From Leucogyrophana mollusca (taxonomy: Eukaryota; Basidiomycota; Agaricomycetes; Boletales), in NCBI GenBank assembly GCA_021014945.1, contig MU266384.1:62001-126000 (forward strand): a DNA stretch of 64,000 nt. Reading direction: 5' to 3'. The position numbers and the translations under genes were made by a program. How positions within the stretch are numbered: the first letter of the stretch is position 1; each line of letters begins with the position of its first letter. Shown here in pieces: positions 61,111 through 64,000 of this stretch. The notes beneath the pieces are model-generated. The model did no database searches. It saw only the letters and a list, made by a program, of their open reading frames with translations, and was not told where the DNA came from.

Positions 61111-62240
61111 ACACCAGAACGGTGAGCTTTCCCTTCTGTGCCAGCCACCGATCGAGGGAATTGAGAAATTAGCCCCGCTCGGAGATATATCGCATGCTGT
61201 TGCATGTATAACATACCTCTGCCTTGAAGTACCTATTATATCCAGAACCTGCGGCGATACTTACTCCAAGCTGGTAATCAGCACAACAGCTCTTCCCCAC
61301 CCGCTGCGAATTGCGGTAGTCTTGCAGTTTTCCGTTTTCGCGATCCATCGTATCCCGGTACTTCAGGATCTCTGACACCCATCTTTCCGGCTTTTTGTGC
61401 TCCATCTACTTGAAGTATTCACCTCACTGACGACTTGCTCTTGTTCGCTGCATCTTATTCATAATTTGCTGGACTGTCAGTGTGTCGCAACCATATCTCA
61501 TTTGATCTAGACCTTACATGGGTCGGTCGGCCTGGGCAACAACACGCGGCGAATCGGTAAAATAAGACATCGTTGGTGCCCGAGTCCGAGTTTCGCCAGA
61601 GTGACAGTTGCCACCTTTACAGCCCGAGCTGTGCAGTATGCACCCACTTCAGTTAGCAAGGTGGTGCGGGAAGAAAATTTACGTGAATTCGTGTGCTAGT
61701 ACAACGGGGAGCAGCAGAAATGAGCCAAGTGACTACCCCACATGACCCAGGGCACAGTATCGCAGGAAAGTGTTGGCCCACGAGTTATCCAAATGCCGGT
61801 AACATGTGGCGAAATAAATAAATTTCAAAATGTCAATGTGCTGTATTAGGTAATATTTGTTGGCAGTCGGCCCGCACAGTAACTCACAGGGTATTTTGTA
61901 AATCGGGTGGACAACCAACCGACTCACGTCCTGGTGGTAATTATCCTTTTCTCTCACCTCAACGCACCGCACGGGCCCTCAGCCATCGCCGCCAATCAGC
62001 CCACCGACTCGCCGACCCTCGAATTGCCGCCTATATTCGACCTGAGACTTGACGCCTGATCTGGGTTGTTCCGGTGCGCGAACCATCCAGGAACCTGTGA
62101 TTGTTTCAACCTGGACAGTCCCGTGAATCTCTTGTGCACTAGCGTGGCTTTTAGCTTGTCTTCTTCACCATTCGAAGGGAGATAATATCCCTTCAAATAG
62201 CGGTCTCATCTCCTGCTTCTCCTGCTTTTGTAATATCTCT
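61111..62240. other. Intergenic, zinc-finger gene to DUF1752 gene
   Basis: 1130 bp of A/T-richer sequence with no supported gene or repeat. The last part is the promoter of the next gene. Confidence 0.45.
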
Positions 62241-64000
62241 ATGCTCGCAACTTTCCCCGCTCCTGTGCTATCTGTGACCACCGATGCAGTGAGGGATCTC
62301 GAAGGCCGTGAAGCACTCTCGGGACTTTGGACGCGTGAGTGATTCGTTACCGCACCATATGATTTACACCGCTCAGTTTGTTGTCATTGTAGTCTTTACG
62401 AAGTGCAAAGAATCGCTTCAGGACGGTCGTCGACTGGAGAACATATCCTGGCGGTTATGGTATCGAGAGTTGTCCCAGTCGCAGCAGCAAGCGTATCACC
62501 CGTTAACCCCGGATTCGTCATCGTCTGTGATGACTGACTGTGATGGCCGTTCACCTTTCTTTTCCTCGACCACCTGCGCAAATGTCTCGGTCGCTGATGG
62601 TGAGCTTTGTTCAATCCCTCCCTCCCAATGGGTCGTGCTCATGCATGATACTCTGCCGTGCTTCTATGCAGGATTGCTCAACCACCATGTACCGTCGGGG
62701 TGCTATCAGCAGGCGCCATCTCCGACCTCCACTGCCAGCCACGTTGACGACGAGCGGCCGTCAATATCGCCGCTTCAGTCCACGGTATCGGCACCCTTCA
62801 GCTCGCCCGGTGGCCCAGGAAAGCCTTCCTCGTTCGTCGGTCGCATGATTATTGATATGTTACCGCAAACCGTACTTGTATGTAAGAAGCCCACCAACTC
62901 ACTTGGAGCTCCACGGGCGTTACCTGGCGAGCGTCAAAAACCACAGCAGCCTCAGGTGCCCTCTGTACGATTACCATCGTCGCCATCTTCAACTCAGACC
63001 TCCTTTCCTCGCGTAGTCGTTGTTAACCCGACACCACATCCGACTCCCCCGACGACCCCAATATTACACAATGATCGACCGGGGGCCCCGCAGCCACCAT
63101 CGACGTATTTATTACCGCCGCTGCCTCCCCCTGCGCTTTCGTCGATGAGAACAGCCCCCCGTCACGACCCACCATCGTCCATGGGCCCTTCATCCCCATC
63201 AGCTCCGGTCCGGTCCGCCGACGAACCTTCCACTAAGGCCTCAGATCGCAGATTTTTCTTGCAGCAATCGCCAGAAGAAGCATCGCCTGAGCGCAACGGA
63301 TCTTTGGAGAGTGGAAAGTCCCCATCGGACTTCTTCGAGGTTAGCAGCGTGGCGTCGAGCCAAATGAAGAGTATCACCGACACCGAAGAGCGGAGCGAGC
63401 GGTCGTCGAAGTCAAGGAGGGGTAAAGAAGGTGGGAAGCATGCTGTACGACCAATGGCACGACGGACACATTCGACGCGACACGTTCCTCCGATTATCGC
63501 ACAGCGAAAATCGTCAGGCCAAGAGGGTGGCGGCAAACCTCGTGCCATGTTCAACATTGGCTCAGGGTCGTCGAATGGCTCGAAAGGGGCCAACAGCAGC
63601 TCAACGAATGGACCTTCGTCTAACGCACCTCCATCACATGCTCCTGCACCTGTCAGAGGGCCGTCGACGGTGGCTCAGCCTCACCCTCGACTTCCCAGCC
63701 CGCCACCTGTTGCTGCAACTAATGGGTATCAACGAAAGACGATCATTGTGGCCAGTACATCATCGGAAGAGTACGAGACCACGGACGCCGACGATTCAGA
63801 ATGGGCCTCAGAAGAGATGGATGCAGAAGATAAGGTTAAACAGAAGCAGAAGCAGGCAGAGGAGCATCGTCTGCGGGAGGCCGCTTTGGAGGCGCAACGA
63901 CAGAGGGACCTCTTCGCGAAGGTTCCCAAACGCTCGTACTCTAACCTCAATCGGACGCAGTCTGGACTTCTATCGCAGCTCATGAATCCTCCCCCACAAA
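62241..64000 (+). CDS. DUF1752 + DUF3295 regulator (3' truncated by window)
   Basis: Exon 1 62241..62334 (MLATFPAPVLSVTTDAVRDL...), exon 2 from 62393 open to the last base, about 567 residues visible. DUF1752 (GATA-N type) is clear: ALSGLWTLFTKCKESLQDG then RRLENISWRLWYRE. A long Pro/Ser-rich disordered middle follows. The right end begins DUF3295: RKTIIVASTSSEEYETTDAD, a Lys/Gln/Glu coiled coil (KVKQKQKQAEEHRLREAALE), then FAKVPKRSYSNLNRTQSGLL and SQLMNPPPQ. This pair of domains is seen in fungal nutrient/stress regulators of the Mks1 type. That relation is from memory of the domain families; the actual role is unproven. Confidence 0.85.

Overview
The window is nuclear DNA of a filamentous basidiomycete, most likely an Agaricomycete. 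The genes are packed on both strands and cut by many short introns, mostly 50-75 nt, with GTRNGT donors and CTRAY-like branch sites. The gene families fit: a C2/EF-hand phosphatidylserine decarboxylase, a basidiomycete-type GH17 glucanase with a cytosolic tail, a MAGP-like GPI glycoprotein and an Agaricomycete-style P450. All exon maps were derived by hand from splice signals and conserved protein motifs; none has transcript support.

Layout. 1-3.0 kb: no convincing complete gene, only a possible first exon leaving the left edge and a pair of inverted-repeat arms about 1 kb apart. 3.0-17.2 kb: PSD2-like decarboxylase (+), DUF7721-type low-complexity protein (+), LEU5-like mitochondrial carrier (-), meiotic HOP2 (+) and a HAM1-like protein (+). 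17.2-19.5 kb: gene-poor, with a 214-bp element bounded by perfect 25-bp terminal inverted repeats. 19.5-21.2 kb: the most unusual gene, a secreted precursor of six near-identical 21-residue repeats separated by Lys-Arg sites, each repeat encoded by three small exons (17, 6 and 40 nt). 21.6-31.5 kb: XRN1 (-), an intronless PrpF-family isomerase (+), tRNA-Val(CAC) and a MAGP-like secreted glycoprotein (-). 31.9-47.1 kb: mitochondrial Lon protease (+), GMC oxidoreductase (-), RhoGAP protein (+), GH17 glucanase (+), tRNA-Gly(CCC) (-) and a large protein with a peroxiredoxin-like-2 domain (-). 47.6-58.9 kb: AVT-like amino-acid transporter (-), branched-chain aminotransferase (-), an intact P450 (+) followed by a decayed tandem copy, and ribosomal protein uL4 (-). 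60-64 kb: an SFP1-like zinc-finger protein (+) and a DUF1752/DUF3295 regulator (+) cut by the right edge.

Most genes are housekeeping: phospholipid synthesis, RNA decay, mitochondrial proteolysis and transport, amino-acid metabolism, translation. I see no operon-like logic or clear biosynthetic cluster. The Kex2-type repeat precursor stands apart as a candidate source of small secreted peptides (signal, repellent-like surface peptide or modified natural product). Its microexon-based repeat architecture is the strongest candidate for something undescribed.
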